64,000 nucleotides of DNA from Bradyrhizobium lablabi (GCF_018129385.1 NZ_JAFCLN010000021.1:1-64000); one strand, 5' to 3'; shown: positions 14,856-25,239, counted from the stretch's first letter. The notes: generated from the sequence alone by a model not told the origin. Translations and numbers: made by a program.

Positions 14856-15974
14856 TCAGGAACCCTTGGGGTTGATCTCGGCGTAGTTGCCCTTGGCGTC
14901 CCACTTGTAGACGACATAGTCGATCGCCTTGATGTCGCCCTTGGCGTCAAAGCCCATCTTGCCGAGCACGGTATCCCATTCGCCGGCCTTGATGGTTTCC
15001 ATGACCTTCTTCGGATCGGTGGTCTTCGCCTTGGCGGCGGCCTGCGCCCAGACTTGCATCGCGGCGTAGGTGTAGAGGGTGTAGCCCTCGGGGTCGATGT
15101 TCTTGGCCTTGAACTTCTCGACGATCGCCTTGGCGGTCGGCTTGTTGCGCGGATCGGGGCCGAAGGTGAACAGGGTGCCTTCCGCGGCGGGGCCGGTGAT
15201 GGAAGCGAACTCCTTGTCGTTCATGGCGTCGCCCGCCATCAGCACCGTCTTGAGGCCCTGGTCGCGCATCTGGCGCAGGATCAGGCCGGCTTCCTGATGG
15301 TAGCCGCCGACGAACACGAGATCGATATTGTCGCGCTTCAGGCGCGACACGATCGAGTTAAAATCCTTGTCGCCCTTGTTGTAGGACTCGAACATCTTTT
15401 CGGTCACGCCGGCCTTGTTGAGGGCCTTCTTGGTCTCATCCGCAAGACCCTTGCCGTAGGTCGTCTTGTCGTTGAGGATCGCGATGTTCTTGCCCTTGTA
15501 ATTCTTCGCGATGTAGTCAGCGGCGACCAGACCCTGCTGGTCGTCACGGCCGCAGACGCGCGCCACGTTCCACAGCTTGCGCTCGGTGAACACGGGGTTG
15601 GTCGAGGCCGGGGTGATCTGTAGCACGTTGCCTTCGGCATAGGCTTCCGAGGCCGGGATCGACGACGAGGAGCAGAAGTGGCCGGCCACGAACGGGATCT
15701 TGGAGCTTGCAAACTTCTCGGCGACCGAGCGGGCCTGCTTGGGATCGCAGGCATCGTCGCCGACCTGTAGCGCGAGCTTCTTGCCGAGCACGCCGCCGGC
15801 GGCGTTGATGTCGGCCACCGCCTGTTCGGCGCCGTTCTTCATCTGCCGGCCGAATGCGGATTCGCCCCCGGTCATCGGACCCGCCACCGCGATGGAAATG
15901 TCCTGCGCCAGCGCTGCGGTCGACAGCGCCAGTGACGCGCCCAGTGCCAGGCCGATAAGCTTCAATGATTTCAT
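14856..15974 (-). CDS. Branched-chain amino acid ABC transporter, periplasmic binding protein
   Basis: A 372-residue Leu/Ile/Val-type (type I periplasmic fold) binding protein. The chosen ATG follows a GAGGA Shine-Dalgarno and gives a clear signal peptide (MKSLKLIGLALGASLALS, cut near ALAQ). A longer in-frame extension upstream to 16223 lacks family similarity. Mature features include AVAGPMTGGESAFGRQMKNG near the start and DKTTYGKGLADE in the middle. It delivers substrate to the permease and ATPase genes just upstream (16264-20090), from which it is separated by 289 bp containing a palindromic repeat. It ends in a strong terminator. The exact amino acid preference is not readable. Confidence 0.93.
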   Translation of the reverse strand: MKSLKLIGLALGASLALSTAALAQDISIAVAGPMTGGESAFGRQMKNGAEQAVADINAAGGVLGKKLALQVGDDACDPKQARSVAEKFASSKIPFVAGHFCSSSSIPASEAYAEGNVLQITPASTNPVFTERKLWNVARVCGRDDQQGLVAADYIAKNYKGKNIAILNDKTTYGKGLADETKKALNKAGVTEKMFESYNKGDKDFNSIVSRLKRDNIDLVFVGGYHQEAGLILRQMRDQGLKTVLMAGDAMNDKEFASITGPAAEGTLFTFGPDPRNKPTAKAIVEKFKAKNIDPEGYTLYTYAAMQVWAQAAAKAKTTDPKKVMETIKAGEWDTVLGKMGFDAKGDIKAIDYVVYKWDAKGNYAEINPKGS

Positions 15975-16120
15975 GGATGTCCTCGCGGGTAGATCGCTAC
16001 GGGAAGTGCCCGGCCCTCCGCCGGGGTGGAAGATCGTATTGTCGGCTGATTTTGACGCCAAGTCATCGGCAATTTTCGGGCAATCCGGCCCATTGCTCGC
16101 GCATCTTGCCGCAGCATGGC

Positions 16121-16254
16121 TTGTCCCGGACGCGGTGCAGCGCTTCTTCAGCGGTGCACCGCTGAGCCGGGACCCACGCTTTGTCCAAGATGGACCCCGG
16201 CTTAGCAGCGCACCAGGCCGCAAGTGCGGCCCGCTGCGCAGCGTCCGGGGAACG
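16121..16254. repeat. Palindromic intergenic repeat between livF and the binding-protein gene
   Basis: This intergenic block is built of nested inverted segments: GTCCCGGACGCGGTGCAGCG on the left, GGTGCACCGCTGAGCCGGGAC in the middle and a CGCAGCGTCCGGGG right end. It resembles REP-like elements scattered through Bradyrhizobium genomes. Its place inside a likely operon means it could form an mRNA hairpin that separates expression of the binding protein from that of the membrane genes. Confidence 0.6.
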
Positions 16255-16263
16255 TGTCAGGCA

Positions 16264-17010
16264 CTAACCGTGCCGGCCGCCCTCGAGGTAGGCAGCGCGG
16301 ATTTCCGGGCGCTGCAAGAGTTCGCTGCCGGTTCCGGACAGGGTGATCAGGCCGTTGACCATGACATAACCGCGATGGGCGAGTTTCAGGGCGTGGTTGG
16401 CGTTCTGCTCCACGATCAGCACGGTGAGACCGTCCTGCCGGTTCAGGGTCCTGATGGCGTCAAAAATCTGCCGCGCGATCAGCGGCGCCAGCCCGAGCGA
16501 CGGCTCGTCCAGCATCAACAGGCGCGGGCGGCTCATCAGGGCACGGCCGATCGCCAGCATCTGCTGCTCGCCGCCGGACAGCGTGCCGCCGCGCTGGGCG
16601 ATGCGTTCCTTCAGGCGCGGGAACAGGGTGAAGACACGTTCCAGTCCGGCCGCGCGGTCGCTTTCGCTACAATCGGTGGCGTCGGCGCCCATCTGGAGGT
16701 TTTCGGCCACGCTCATGCGCGGAAAAATCCGCCGCCCCTCCGGCGACTGCGCGATCCGCAGCCGCGCGATCTCGTGGGTGGGAACACCGGTGATGTCGCG
16801 CCCGTCGAATTCGATCTGACCGGATTTTGCGCGCGGGCGGCCGAAGATGGTCATCATCAGCGTCGACTTGCCGGCGCCGTTGGCGCCGATCAGCGCGACG
16901 ATCTCGCCCGGCTTGATGTCGAGATCGACGCCCTTGAGCGCCTCGATCTTGCCATAGGCCGCACGAAGACCGCGGATCGCGAGCAGGGGCGTGGCGGAGG
17001 TCGCGCTCAC
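16264..17010 (-). CDS. livF: Branched-chain amino acid ABC transporter ATP-binding protein LivF
   Basis: A 248-residue ABC ATPase of the LivF type. It has Walker A (GANGAGKST), the signature (LSGGEQQMLAIGRAL), Walker B (LLMLDEPSLGLAP) and the H-loop region that in LivF reads VEQN. The start is a GTG at 17010 that overlaps the livG stop as GTGA. A frame extension upstream to 17307 lies inside livG and is not real. It pairs with LivG to power the LivH-LivM permease. Confidence 0.95.
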   Translation of the reverse strand: MSATSATPLLAIRGLRAAYGKIEALKGVDLDIKPGEIVALIGANGAGKSTLMMTIFGRPRAKSGQIEFDGRDITGVPTHEIARLRIAQSPEGRRIFPRMSVAENLQMGADATDCSESDRAAGLERVFTLFPRLKERIAQRGGTLSGGEQQMLAIGRALMSRPRLLMLDEPSLGLAPLIARQIFDAIRTLNRQDGLTVLIVEQNANHALKLAHRGYVMVNGLITLSGTGSELLQRPEIRAAYLEGGRHG

Positions 17011-17840
17011 GTGCCGCTCTCCATCACGGCAATCGCTTCCTGCTCGTCGGCGCCGAGATAGGCCGCGATCACCTTGGGATCGTCGCGCACATGCTGCGGC
17101 GTGCCTTCGGCGATCTTGACGCCGTGGTCCATGACCACGACGTGGTCGGAGATTTCCATCACGACCGACATGTCGTGCTCGATCAGGAGGATCGAGGTGC
17201 CCTGTTCTGATCGGATCGAGAGCAGGAGCTCGCTGAGTGCCGCGCTCTCGCGCGCATTGAGGCCGGCGGCCGGCTCGTCGAGGCAGAGCAGCGCAGGTTC
17301 GGTGCACATGGCGCGCGCGATCTCGAGCCGGCGCTGGTCGCCATAGGGCAGGTTGCCGGCGGCATCGTCGGCGCGCTCGAGCAGGCCGATCCGCTTCAGC
17401 CAGACCTGCGCGAGGTCGATGGCGCGCGCTTCCGCCGCCCGCCAGGACGGCGCGCCGATCAGGCCGAGAAACGTCAAACCCGAGGCCAGCATCAGCGCGT
17501 TGTGCTGGGCCACCATCAGATTCTCCAGCGCCGTCATGCCGGGGAAGAGGCGGATGTTCTGAAAGGTGCGCGCGACTTTTGCTTGCTTGGAAATCCGGAA
17601 ATCGTTCAGCCGCTCGAGCCGGATGGTCTTGCCGTCGTCATGGGTGAGCTGCATGGCGCCCGACGTCGGCTTGTAGAAGCCGGTGATGCAGTTGAACACC
17701 GTGGTCTTGCCCGCGCCGTTCGGGCCGATCAGTGCGGTGATACTGCGGCGCGCGGCGCTGAAGGAGAGCTCGTTGACGGCGACGATGCCGCCAAAGCGCA
17801 TCGATAGCTTGTCGACGGAAAGGATCGGCGCCTCGCTCAT
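17007..17840 (-). CDS. livG: Branched-chain amino acid ABC transporter ATP-binding protein LivG
   Basis: A 277-residue ABC ATPase of the LivG type. Motifs are Walker A (GPNGAGKTTVFNCITGFY), a Q-loop, NLPYGDQRRLEIARAM as the signature, LLCLDEPAAGLN as Walker B and IEHDMSVVM as the switch region. The C-terminal GTPQHVRDDPKVIAAYLG tail is typical of this branch. It overlaps livM by 4 bp upstream and livF by 4 bp downstream, so translation is probably coupled. Confidence 0.96.
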   Translation of the reverse strand: MSEAPILSVDKLSMRFGGIVAVNELSFSAARRSITALIGPNGAGKTTVFNCITGFYKPTSGAMQLTHDDGKTIRLERLNDFRISKQAKVARTFQNIRLFPGMTALENLMVAQHNALMLASGLTFLGLIGAPSWRAAEARAIDLAQVWLKRIGLLERADDAAGNLPYGDQRRLEIARAMCTEPALLCLDEPAAGLNARESAALSELLLSIRSEQGTSILLIEHDMSVVMEISDHVVVMDHGVKIAEGTPQHVRDDPKVIAAYLGADEQEAIAVMESGT

Positions 17841-19162
17841 CCGTGTCCCTCCTTGACGAGGTCGGACGAGATCGCCTGGTTCTTCTCCAGGAACACGGTC
17901 GGCGCGCGATGGCCGATCAGGCCGCGCGGCCGCCAGATCATCAGGAGCACCATGGCGAGGCCAAACACCAGCATGCGGTACTGGTCGAGGCCGCGGAACA
18001 GCTCAAAGCCGCCGATCATGGCGATCGCGGCGAGCACGACGCCGAGCTGCGAGCCCATGCCGCCGAGCACGACGATCGCGAGCACCAGCGCGGATTCGTG
18101 GAAGGTGAAGGATTCCGGGCTGATGAAGCCCTGTCGCGTGGCGAAGAACGCGCCGGCAAAACCGCCGAACATCGCGCCGGTCGCAAATGCGGTCAGCTTC
18201 GTCGTCGTCGTGTTGATGCCGAGCGCACGGCAGGCCACTTCGTCCTCGCGCAGCGCCTCCCAGGCGCGGCCGATCGGCAGGCGGCGCAGCCGGATCGTTA
18301 CCCAGTTGGTGATCAGCGCCAGCGCCAGGATCAGATAGAACAGGAACACGATGCGGTGGGTCGGCGAGAACTCGATGCGGAGCAAAGCAGCAAGGCCGTC
18401 GTCGGCCGGCGTAAGCGGGATCCCGAACAAGGTCGGCCGGGGAATGCCGGTGACGCCGTTCGGCCCGCCGGTCAGGCTCTGCCAGTTGATCAGGACGAGC
18501 CGGATGATCTCGCCAAACGCGAGCGTGACGATCGCGAGATAGTCGCCGCGCAGCCGCAGCACGGGAAAGCCGAGCAGCACGCCGCAGAATGCCGCCAGAA
18601 TGCCGGCGAGCGGCAGGCAGATCCAGAACGACAGGCCGAAATTGGTGGCGAGCAGCGCGTAGGAATAGGCGCCGACCGCATAGAAGGCGACGTAGCCGAG
18701 ATCGAGCAGGCCGGCGAGACCGACCACCACGTTCAGCCCCCAGCCGAGCATCACATAGGTGAGCACGAGGATGGACAGATCGAGCAGATAGCGCTCGTTG
18801 TAGAAGATCACGGGGATGAGGATGGCAAAGACCAGCAGCACCGGGCCGATCCATCGTCCGGCAACGGCAAGCCCGTTCTGCACGGAAGGCGGAATGATCT
18901 TCGTTTCGCTTGCCGGTCCCCACCATTGGCGCAGCAGTTCGACGATGATGCTGCCGCCGAACACCAGCGCGACGACGGTGGCGAGTTCGCCGAACCGTGT
19001 CCAATAGGTCAGTTGTCCGTCAGGGCCGGCCTCGGTGCGCACGCCGATCATCAGCGAGAACAGCACCAGCGCAACCAGCGCGCTGATGGCGGCATTCTTG
19101 AAGATGAGGGCGGCGCCGGGAGCTCGTGAGGCTGGCGCGGATGCGGGCAGGGGTGCGCTCAC
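17837..19162 (-). CDS. livM: Branched-chain amino acid ABC transporter permease LivM
   Basis: A 441-residue inner-membrane permease with about ten hydrophobic segments. The conserved core YVMLGWGLNVVVGLAGLLDLGY is followed by LRGDYLAIVTLAFGEI and, near the C-terminus, a cytoplasmic EAA-like loop (RAWEALREDEVACRALGIN). The first ~120 residues form an extra hydrophobic region before this core; long LivM forms like this are usual in Rhizobiales. Ten bases separate it from livH, and it overlaps livG by 4 bp. Confidence 0.95.
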   Translation of the reverse strand: MSAPLPASAPASRAPGAALIFKNAAISALVALVLFSLMIGVRTEAGPDGQLTYWTRFGELATVVALVFGGSIIVELLRQWWGPASETKIIPPSVQNGLAVAGRWIGPVLLVFAILIPVIFYNERYLLDLSILVLTYVMLGWGLNVVVGLAGLLDLGYVAFYAVGAYSYALLATNFGLSFWICLPLAGILAAFCGVLLGFPVLRLRGDYLAIVTLAFGEIIRLVLINWQSLTGGPNGVTGIPRPTLFGIPLTPADDGLAALLRIEFSPTHRIVFLFYLILALALITNWVTIRLRRLPIGRAWEALREDEVACRALGINTTTTKLTAFATGAMFGGFAGAFFATRQGFISPESFTFHESALVLAIVVLGGMGSQLGVVLAAIAMIGGFELFRGLDQYRMLVFGLAMVLLMIWRPRGLIGHRAPTVFLEKNQAISSDLVKEGHG

Positions 19163-19172
19163 GCGAAGCCTG

Positions 19173-20090
<918 letters not shown>

Positions 20091-20365
20091 GCGCTGCCGC
20101 TGACAGAGAGATGACGCGGCGAGGGCCCCCGGCAGCCTTTGATCGTCGCGTCGTGCCGTTTTCTAACAGTTGGAACCCGGGCGCGGCAACAGCGCGGGCT
20201 GCGGCTTAAACGTCTTGTGCATAGGTAGTTTGGACCCGGTTCCGATTTGCAACAGTCGCAGCGCGCACTGCCACAGAAAGGCCGCGGAGGAACCCATGTT
20301 CCAGAGCAACCAAACTGATGCGCGTCTGTTGAGACTGGTTAAGTCAGAACAAGGGAGATTTCCGA

Positions 20366-20515
20366 ATGAGCGGACAGAATCAGAACCCGGGTCAGCAGAA
20401 CCAGAATCCGGGCCAGAAGCCTGGTCAGCAACAGGGCGGCGGCCAGAAGCCCGGCCAGCAGCAGCAGGATCCGGGCCGTCAGGGTCAAAAGCCCAATCCG
20501 GGTCAGGATCGCTAG
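20366..20515 (+). CDS. 49-residue Gln/Pro/Gly-rich low-complexity protein
   Basis: A short gene with an ATG preceded by AGGGAGA at good spacing and followed by a strong terminator. The product is built almost only of Gln, Gly, Pro, Asn and Lys, with loose repeats of QNPGQ and QKPGQQQ. It has no hydrophobic segment and should be disordered. Similar tiny proteins occur in other Bradyrhizobium genomes as I recall, always annotated as hypothetical. The combination of ribosome site, compact frame and its own terminator argues that it is expressed. Function is unknown. Confidence 0.75.
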   Translation: MSGQNQNPGQQNQNPGQKPGQQQGGGQKPGQQQQDPGRQGQKPNPGQDR

Positions 20516-20540
20516 TTCGGACTGAGCGAGAACAAGGGAA

Positions 20541-20564
20541 GCCCCGCCGAGAGGCGGGGCTTTT
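20541..20564 (+). terminator. Rho-independent terminator after the Gln-rich small protein
   Basis: A perfect 8-bp stem (GCCCCGCC / GGCGGGGC) with a four-base GAGA loop is followed by TTTTCTTTT. It starts 25 bases after the stop codon of the 49-residue protein gene. Confidence 0.9.
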
Positions 20565-20794
20565 CTTTTGGGCAATTGCATTCTCTCTTTGTCATCCCGG
20601 CGGGGCCATCTTTTTCGAAGAAGACGGATGGCCGGATCAAGTCCGGCTCATCACGAGTCTGCCAGTCGTTACCGTCCAGGCCCGGCCATTAAGGTAAACA
20701 AAGGGTTTAAATTGCCGCGCCGTCTTTACGGGAGTTACGTCTGCCCAAACCGCCGCTCCCGGCAGGAGTGAGGCGGAAAACAGCGGGAAGCGGC

Positions 20795-21307
20795 ATGTCA
20801 AACTGGCGGCTCAGTTCTTTCAACGGCGCGCTGCTGGCGGCCTATTTCATTCCGGCCTGGACCATCATCGCCTTCGCGATCATGATCTCGCCGATTCATG
20901 CGCTCTATGAGCGGCCGAGCATTTCGGTCGCGTTGTTCATCAGCGATCACCTCCACATGAACGGTATGGCGACCGTGCGCTTCGCCTGGCTGCTGGCGCT
21001 CGGCCGGATGACCGTGGTGGCGTTCTTCGCGATCTTCCTTGTGTTCATTTCCCGGCCGAAGGTCCGCCAGAGCGGCGGCTGCGATGAGGCGCTCGCGATG
21101 GCGCTGGGTCTCGGCAGCCTGATCAGCTTCGCCAGCATGGTGATGGCCTCGCAGGTCGGCGAGACCGCTGCGATGCGGCTGCATGCCACCGAACTATTGC
21201 TGATGCTCGGCACCGCGATCGTGCTGGCCGTTGAGCGGCCTGTGCAGCCGGAGGCGGCCAAACGCGAACTACCCCTTCAGCAACCCCAGCTCATTGATAA
21301 TCGCTAG
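20795..21307 (+). CDS. Small four-helix membrane protein of unknown function
   Basis: A 170-residue protein with four hydrophobic segments (around FNGALLAAYFIPAWTIIAFAI, FAWLLALGRMTVVAFFAIFLVF, MALGLGSLISFASMVMA and LHATELLLMLGTAIVLAVE). I chose the ATG at 20795 (GGGAAG just upstream) over a GTG at 20768. I do not recognise the family. Its 3' end overlaps the 3' end of pcaC on the other strand by 39 bp, so the two transcripts converge and could form antisense RNA. Confidence 0.7.
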   Translation: MSNWRLSSFNGALLAAYFIPAWTIIAFAIMISPIHALYERPSISVALFISDHLHMNGMATVRFAWLLALGRMTVVAFFAIFLVFISRPKVRQSGGCDEALAMALGLGSLISFASMVMASQVGETAAMRLHATELLLMLGTAIVLAVERPVQPEAAKRELPLQQPQLIDNR

Positions 21308-21661
21308 CGCTTCCTTCGTAGCGTGATTGGCGGCCGGCACGCCGCAATAGATCGCCTGCTGCAAGATGATTTCCTTGATGTCATCGGGGGAAAAACCGCC
21401 CTCGGCGAGCGCCGCGCGCACATGCAGGCGAAACTCGTCCCATTGCCCGAGCGCGATCATGGTGCCGATCACCAGCACGCGCCTGGTGCGATGGTCGAAA
21501 TGCGGCCGCGTCCAGATATCGCCCCACGCATAGCGCGTGATCAGATCCTGGAAGTCGGTGTTGAACGAATTCCGGTTGGTGAGCGATTTGTCGACCCATT
21601 CGTTACCGAGCACTTTTCGGCGCTGGGCCATGCCGTCGTCGCGGCGCCTGTTGTCGTCCAT
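21269..21661 (-). CDS. pcaC: 4-carboxymuconolactone decarboxylase
   Basis: A 130-residue enzyme of the carboxymuconolactone decarboxylase family that converts 4-carboxymuconolactone to 3-oxoadipate enol-lactone. The length and the segments EWVDKSL, FNTDFQDLITRYAWGDIWTRP and LHVRAALAEGGFSPDDIKEIILQ match PcaC. The ATG at 21661 follows a very good GGAGGAGAG ribosome site; the frame runs on to 21718, but that part is repeat DNA. It is last in a leftward pcaB-pcaD-pcaC string. Confidence 0.93.
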   Translation of the reverse strand: MDDNRRRDDGMAQRRKVLGNEWVDKSLTNRNSFNTDFQDLITRYAWGDIWTRPHFDHRTRRVLVIGTMIALGQWDEFRLHVRAALAEGGFSPDDIKEIILQQAIYCGVPAANHATKEALAIINELGLLKG

Positions 21662-21675
21662 TCGTCTCTCCTCCG

Positions 21676-21757
21676 GTCCTTGCGAGGAGCGAAGCGACGA
21701 AGCAATCCATGTCACCACACAAAGAAAGATGGATTGCTTCGCTTCGCTCGCAATGAC
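21676..21757. repeat. Hairpin-forming repeat between pcaD and pcaC
   Basis: Two arms, roughly GCGAAGCGACGAAGCAATCC on the left (21681-21709) and GGATTGCTTCGCTTCGCTCG on the right (21730-21752), are inverted copies of each other. This resembles common Bradyrhizobium intergenic palindromes. It sits between two genes of the same transcript and could modulate pcaC expression or mRNA stability. Confidence 0.65.
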
Positions 21758-21767
21758 GTGGTTAGTG

Positions 21768-22550
21768 TTAGCGTTGCGTCAAGAATCCGACGACCGCCTC
21801 GGTGAAGGCGTGCGGCTGTTCGACATTGGAAATATGCGCGGCGTCCAGCAGCGTCATGCTCGCGCCGGGAATCTTGCTGCGGATGAGTTCGGCCGCCGAC
21901 ACCGGCGTTGCCGTGTCGTGGCGTCCGGCGATCACCAGCGTCGGGCTCTTGATCCTGGGCAGCAGCTCGCGCTGGTCGAGCGTGCTCAGCGCCTCGCAGC
22001 AGGCGAGATAGCCCTGCACGGGCGAAGCCAGCAGCATCGCCTTCATGTTGGCCGTGACCTGCGGCTCGCGTTCGCGGAAATCCGCGGTCAGCCAGCCGGC
22101 GATGACGGTATCGGCAACAGCAGCGATGCCGCCTTCCTTCACCGCCTTGATGCGGTTGTGCCAGTTGGTCGGGTCCGCGTAGTAGCAGGCGGTGTTGGAG
22201 AGGATGATCTTGCCAAAGCGCTCCGGTGCGTTGGCGCCTAGCCATTGCCCGACCATGCCGCCCATCGACAGGCCGCACCAATGCGTCTTCTCGATGTTGA
22301 GATCGTCGAGAATCGCCAGCACGTCGCGGCCGAAACGCTCCATCGAGTAGGGGCCGGGCGGGACCTGCGACTTGCCGTGCCCGCGACGATCATAACGGAT
22401 GACGCGGAATACCTGCGTTAGCGCCGGCATCTGCGGCTCCCACATTTGCAGCGTGCAGCCCAGCGAATTCGACAGCATCAAGGTCGGCCCGCCATCGCGG
22501 CCTTCGACGGATACGTTGAGCAGGCAGCCGTCGGCGTCGATCATGGGCAT
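21768..22550 (-). CDS. pcaD: 3-oxoadipate enol-lactonase
   Basis: A 260-residue alpha/beta-hydrolase. The nucleophile elbow is CGLSMGGMVGQW (S95), with acid and base in SPTLVIAGRHDTATPV and AAHISNVEQP. An early YDRRGHGKS segment matches PcaD. It hydrolyses 3-oxoadipate enol-lactone to 3-oxoadipate. It starts 18 bp after the pcaB stop and is followed by a palindromic repeat and pcaC, so the three consecutive steps of the protocatechuate branch lie together. Confidence 0.93.
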   Translation of the reverse strand: MPMIDADGCLLNVSVEGRDGGPTLMLSNSLGCTLQMWEPQMPALTQVFRVIRYDRRGHGKSQVPPGPYSMERFGRDVLAILDDLNIEKTHWCGLSMGGMVGQWLGANAPERFGKIILSNTACYYADPTNWHNRIKAVKEGGIAAVADTVIAGWLTADFREREPQVTANMKAMLLASPVQGYLACCEALSTLDQRELLPRIKSPTLVIAGRHDTATPVSAAELIRSKIPGASMTLLDAAHISNVEQPHAFTEAVVGFLTQR

Positions 22551-22568
22551 GTCAGGTGTCTCCGAATC

Positions 22569-23924
22569 CTATTTGTCGTCGAGCGAGGCGAGCAGCCGGT
22601 CGATCAGCGCTTGCGAAGCGCCCTGATAGGCCATCGGCTCGAACAGTTTTGCAAGCTTTTCCGCAGCTAGATTCGCCGTGATTTTTGCATCGGCCGTCAC
22701 GACCTCGCGCAGGTGCTTCTTGTCGGCGACTGCCTTCTTGCTGGCAGCCTCGATCAGATGATGCGCATCGCTCTTGCCGATCTTTTCCGCCAACGCCATC
22801 GATACGGCTTCCGCCAGGATCAGCCCGCCCGTCACGTCGAGATTCGCCCGCATGCGGGCCGCGTCGACTTCCAGCCCTTCGGCGATGTCGACGATGGCCG
22901 CGAGGGCGCCGGACGTGACCAGCATCAGCGTCGGCAGGGTCGGCCATTCCGCATGCCACGGTCCGGCGCTGCGTTCGTGGTCGCCGACTTGCGCCGCAAG
23001 GATCGTTGCCGCGAGGTTCGGCGCCATCGTCGCCGCGGCGAGCGCGCCGGCGGCCGCCACCGGATTTCGCTTGTGCGGCATGGTGGACGAGCCGCCGCGG
23101 CCTTCGCCCGCGGGCTCAAAAGCCTCGGCGACATCGGTCTGCATCATCAGCGACACATCGCGCGCGATTTTGCCGCAGGTGCCGGCGATGATGGCAAATA
23201 CAGAGGCGGCTTCCGCGATGCGGTCGCGATGGCTGTGCCACGGTGCTTCCGGCAGCGGCAGCTCGAGCTCCTGCGCGAGTTTTTCGGCGACGACCAGGCC
23301 CTTGTCGCCGAGCGCGGCCAGCGTGCCTGCGGCGCCGCCGAATTGCAGCGCCAATGCCTCGCCGCGCAACCGCTTCAGCCGTGCCCGCGAGCGATGCAGC
23401 GCCGCGGCATATTCGGCAAGCTTCAGCCCGAACGGCATCGGCAGCGCATGCTGTAGCCAGGTGCGCGCGACCACCGCCGTGTTGCGGTGCTGCCGCGCCA
23501 GCTTGGCAAAGCCCGCGATGGCGCGATCGATATCGCCGAGCAGCGCATCGATACCGGCGCGCAGCGTCAGCATGGTCGCGGTGTCGATCACGTCCTGGCT
23601 GGTTGCGCCCCAATGCACGTAGCGCGCCGCCTCCGCGTCGATCCTGGCCACATTGGCGGTCAGTGCCTTGACCAGGGGAATGGCGAGATTGCCGGAGCGG
23701 GTCGCGGCCTCCGCCAGGTGAGCCGCATCGAATGATTCGGCCTTGCAGGCGCTTGCGATCGGACCGGCCGCGGCTGCCGGGATGATGCCGGCCGCCGCCT
23801 CGGCGCGCGCCAGCGCGGCCTCGAAAGCCAGCATGTTTTGCAGGGTTGCCGCATCGTCGCAGACGGCGCGCATCGCCGCGCTCGACAGCATCGGTGCGAG
23901 GAGGGGGGAGAGGGACGTGCTCAT
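22569..23924 (-). CDS. pcaB: 3-carboxy-cis,cis-muconate cycloisomerase
   Basis: A 451-residue member of the fumarase/aspartase superfamily. The signature loop GGSSTMPHKRNPVA lies at about 278-290, with YVHWGATSQDVIDTA near 102-116 as the other conserved block. It converts 3-carboxymuconate to 4-carboxymuconolactone. The ATG at 23924 gives MSTSLSPLLAPMLSSAAM, a normal PcaB start; the frame extends to 23972 without similarity. It is first of the leftward pcaBDC string. The ring-cleaving pcaGH genes and a regulator are not in this window. Confidence 0.93.
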   Translation of the reverse strand: MSTSLSPLLAPMLSSAAMRAVCDDAATLQNMLAFEAALARAEAAAGIIPAAAAGPIASACKAESFDAAHLAEAATRSGNLAIPLVKALTANVARIDAEAARYVHWGATSQDVIDTATMLTLRAGIDALLGDIDRAIAGFAKLARQHRNTAVVARTWLQHALPMPFGLKLAEYAAALHRSRARLKRLRGEALALQFGGAAGTLAALGDKGLVVAEKLAQELELPLPEAPWHSHRDRIAEAASVFAIIAGTCGKIARDVSLMMQTDVAEAFEPAGEGRGGSSTMPHKRNPVAAAGALAAATMAPNLAATILAAQVGDHERSAGPWHAEWPTLPTLMLVTSGALAAIVDIAEGLEVDAARMRANLDVTGGLILAEAVSMALAEKIGKSDAHHLIEAASKKAVADKKHLREVVTADAKITANLAAEKLAKLFEPMAYQGASQALIDRLLASLDDK

Positions 23925-24103
23925 TGCGCGCGACCTAACCACCCCGGCACCTCCCTGCCAATCCCAAACCATTCACGCGGAATTGTTGCGCTGCGAATAT
24001 GCATCGGCGGTCATCCAAATGATGCCCTTCCTTTTGGGCCGACCGTGCTTTACTGGGGGCAGTCGAGTGACGTGATCTTGTCAGTGATTTGGAGGCTCCA
24101 CCC

Positions 24104-24550
24104 ATGGCCATGACGATGAACGGCGAAGTCCAGCTTGCGGCGCCGCGCCAGGCCGTGTGGGACAAGCTCAACGATCCCGAGGTTCTGAAAGCCAGCATCC
24201 CCGGCTGCGAGGAGCTGGAGGTGACGGAAGACCAGGGCTTTCGCGCCACGGTGAAGGTCAAGGTCGGGCCGGTGTCGGCGCGCTTCAAGGGCAAGGTCAC
24301 CTTGAGCGATCTCGACCCGCCCAACGGCTACAAGATCACGGGCGAGGGCGAAGGCGGCGTGGCCGGCTTTGCCAAGGGCGGCGCGGATGTGGCGCTGTCG
24401 GACAAGGACGGCGGTACGCTGCTCACCTATAATGTCGAGGCGCAGATCGGCGGCAAGCTGGCCCAGCTCGGCCAGCGCCTGATCAACGGCTCGGCCAAGA
24501 AACTGGCCGACGAGTTCTTCGCCAACTTTGCCAAAGCTGTGCAAGGCTAA
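24104..24550 (+). CDS. coxG: CoxG/SRPBCC-family protein of the CO-dehydrogenase cluster
   Basis: A 148-residue SRPBCC-fold protein matching the CoxG family, which in Oligotropha helps tether CO dehydrogenase to the membrane. Conserved parts are GEVQLAAPRQAVWDKLNDPEVLKASIPGCE near the N-terminus (given here in shortened form by its first and last residues G and E) and FKGKVTLSD in the middle. The ATG at 24104 has GGAGG eight bases upstream; a TTG at 24089 overlaps that site and is unlikely. There is no C-terminal membrane helix, which some CoxG proteins carry. It heads the cox-like cluster, 172 bp before coxS. Confidence 0.87.
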   Translation: MAMTMNGEVQLAAPRQAVWDKLNDPEVLKASIPGCEELEVTEDQGFRATVKVKVGPVSARFKGKVTLSDLDPPNGYKITGEGEGGVAGFAKGGADVALSDKDGGTLLTYNVEAQIGGKLAQLGQRLINGSAKKLADEFFANFAKAVQG

Positions 24551-24722
24551 GGGCGGTGCAGGGCTAGCCTCCGGCGAAAGTCCCGGTAAGCCGCGGCAGG
24601 CCATGCCGACAATGGATGGCTGGCGAGGTTGCTCATTACCGGGAGGGCCCATAATATGACGATTGGAATGATTTTAATCCCCTGTTTGGCCGATATGCGG
24701 CCGGACAGATAAGAGAGTGCTG

Positions 24723-25208
<486 letters not shown>

Positions 25209-25239
25209 ATCAATCGCGACCTGCGATCAGGAAATCCTC

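Noticed and set aside
15975..16223. N-terminal extension of the liv binding protein
   Set aside because: A signal peptide with a GAGGA site begins at 15974; the extension lies in a palindromic repeat.
20091..20365. A riboswitch or attenuator before livH or the small Gln-rich gene
   Set aside because: I saw no leader peptide, paired hairpins or known aptamer pattern in this gap.
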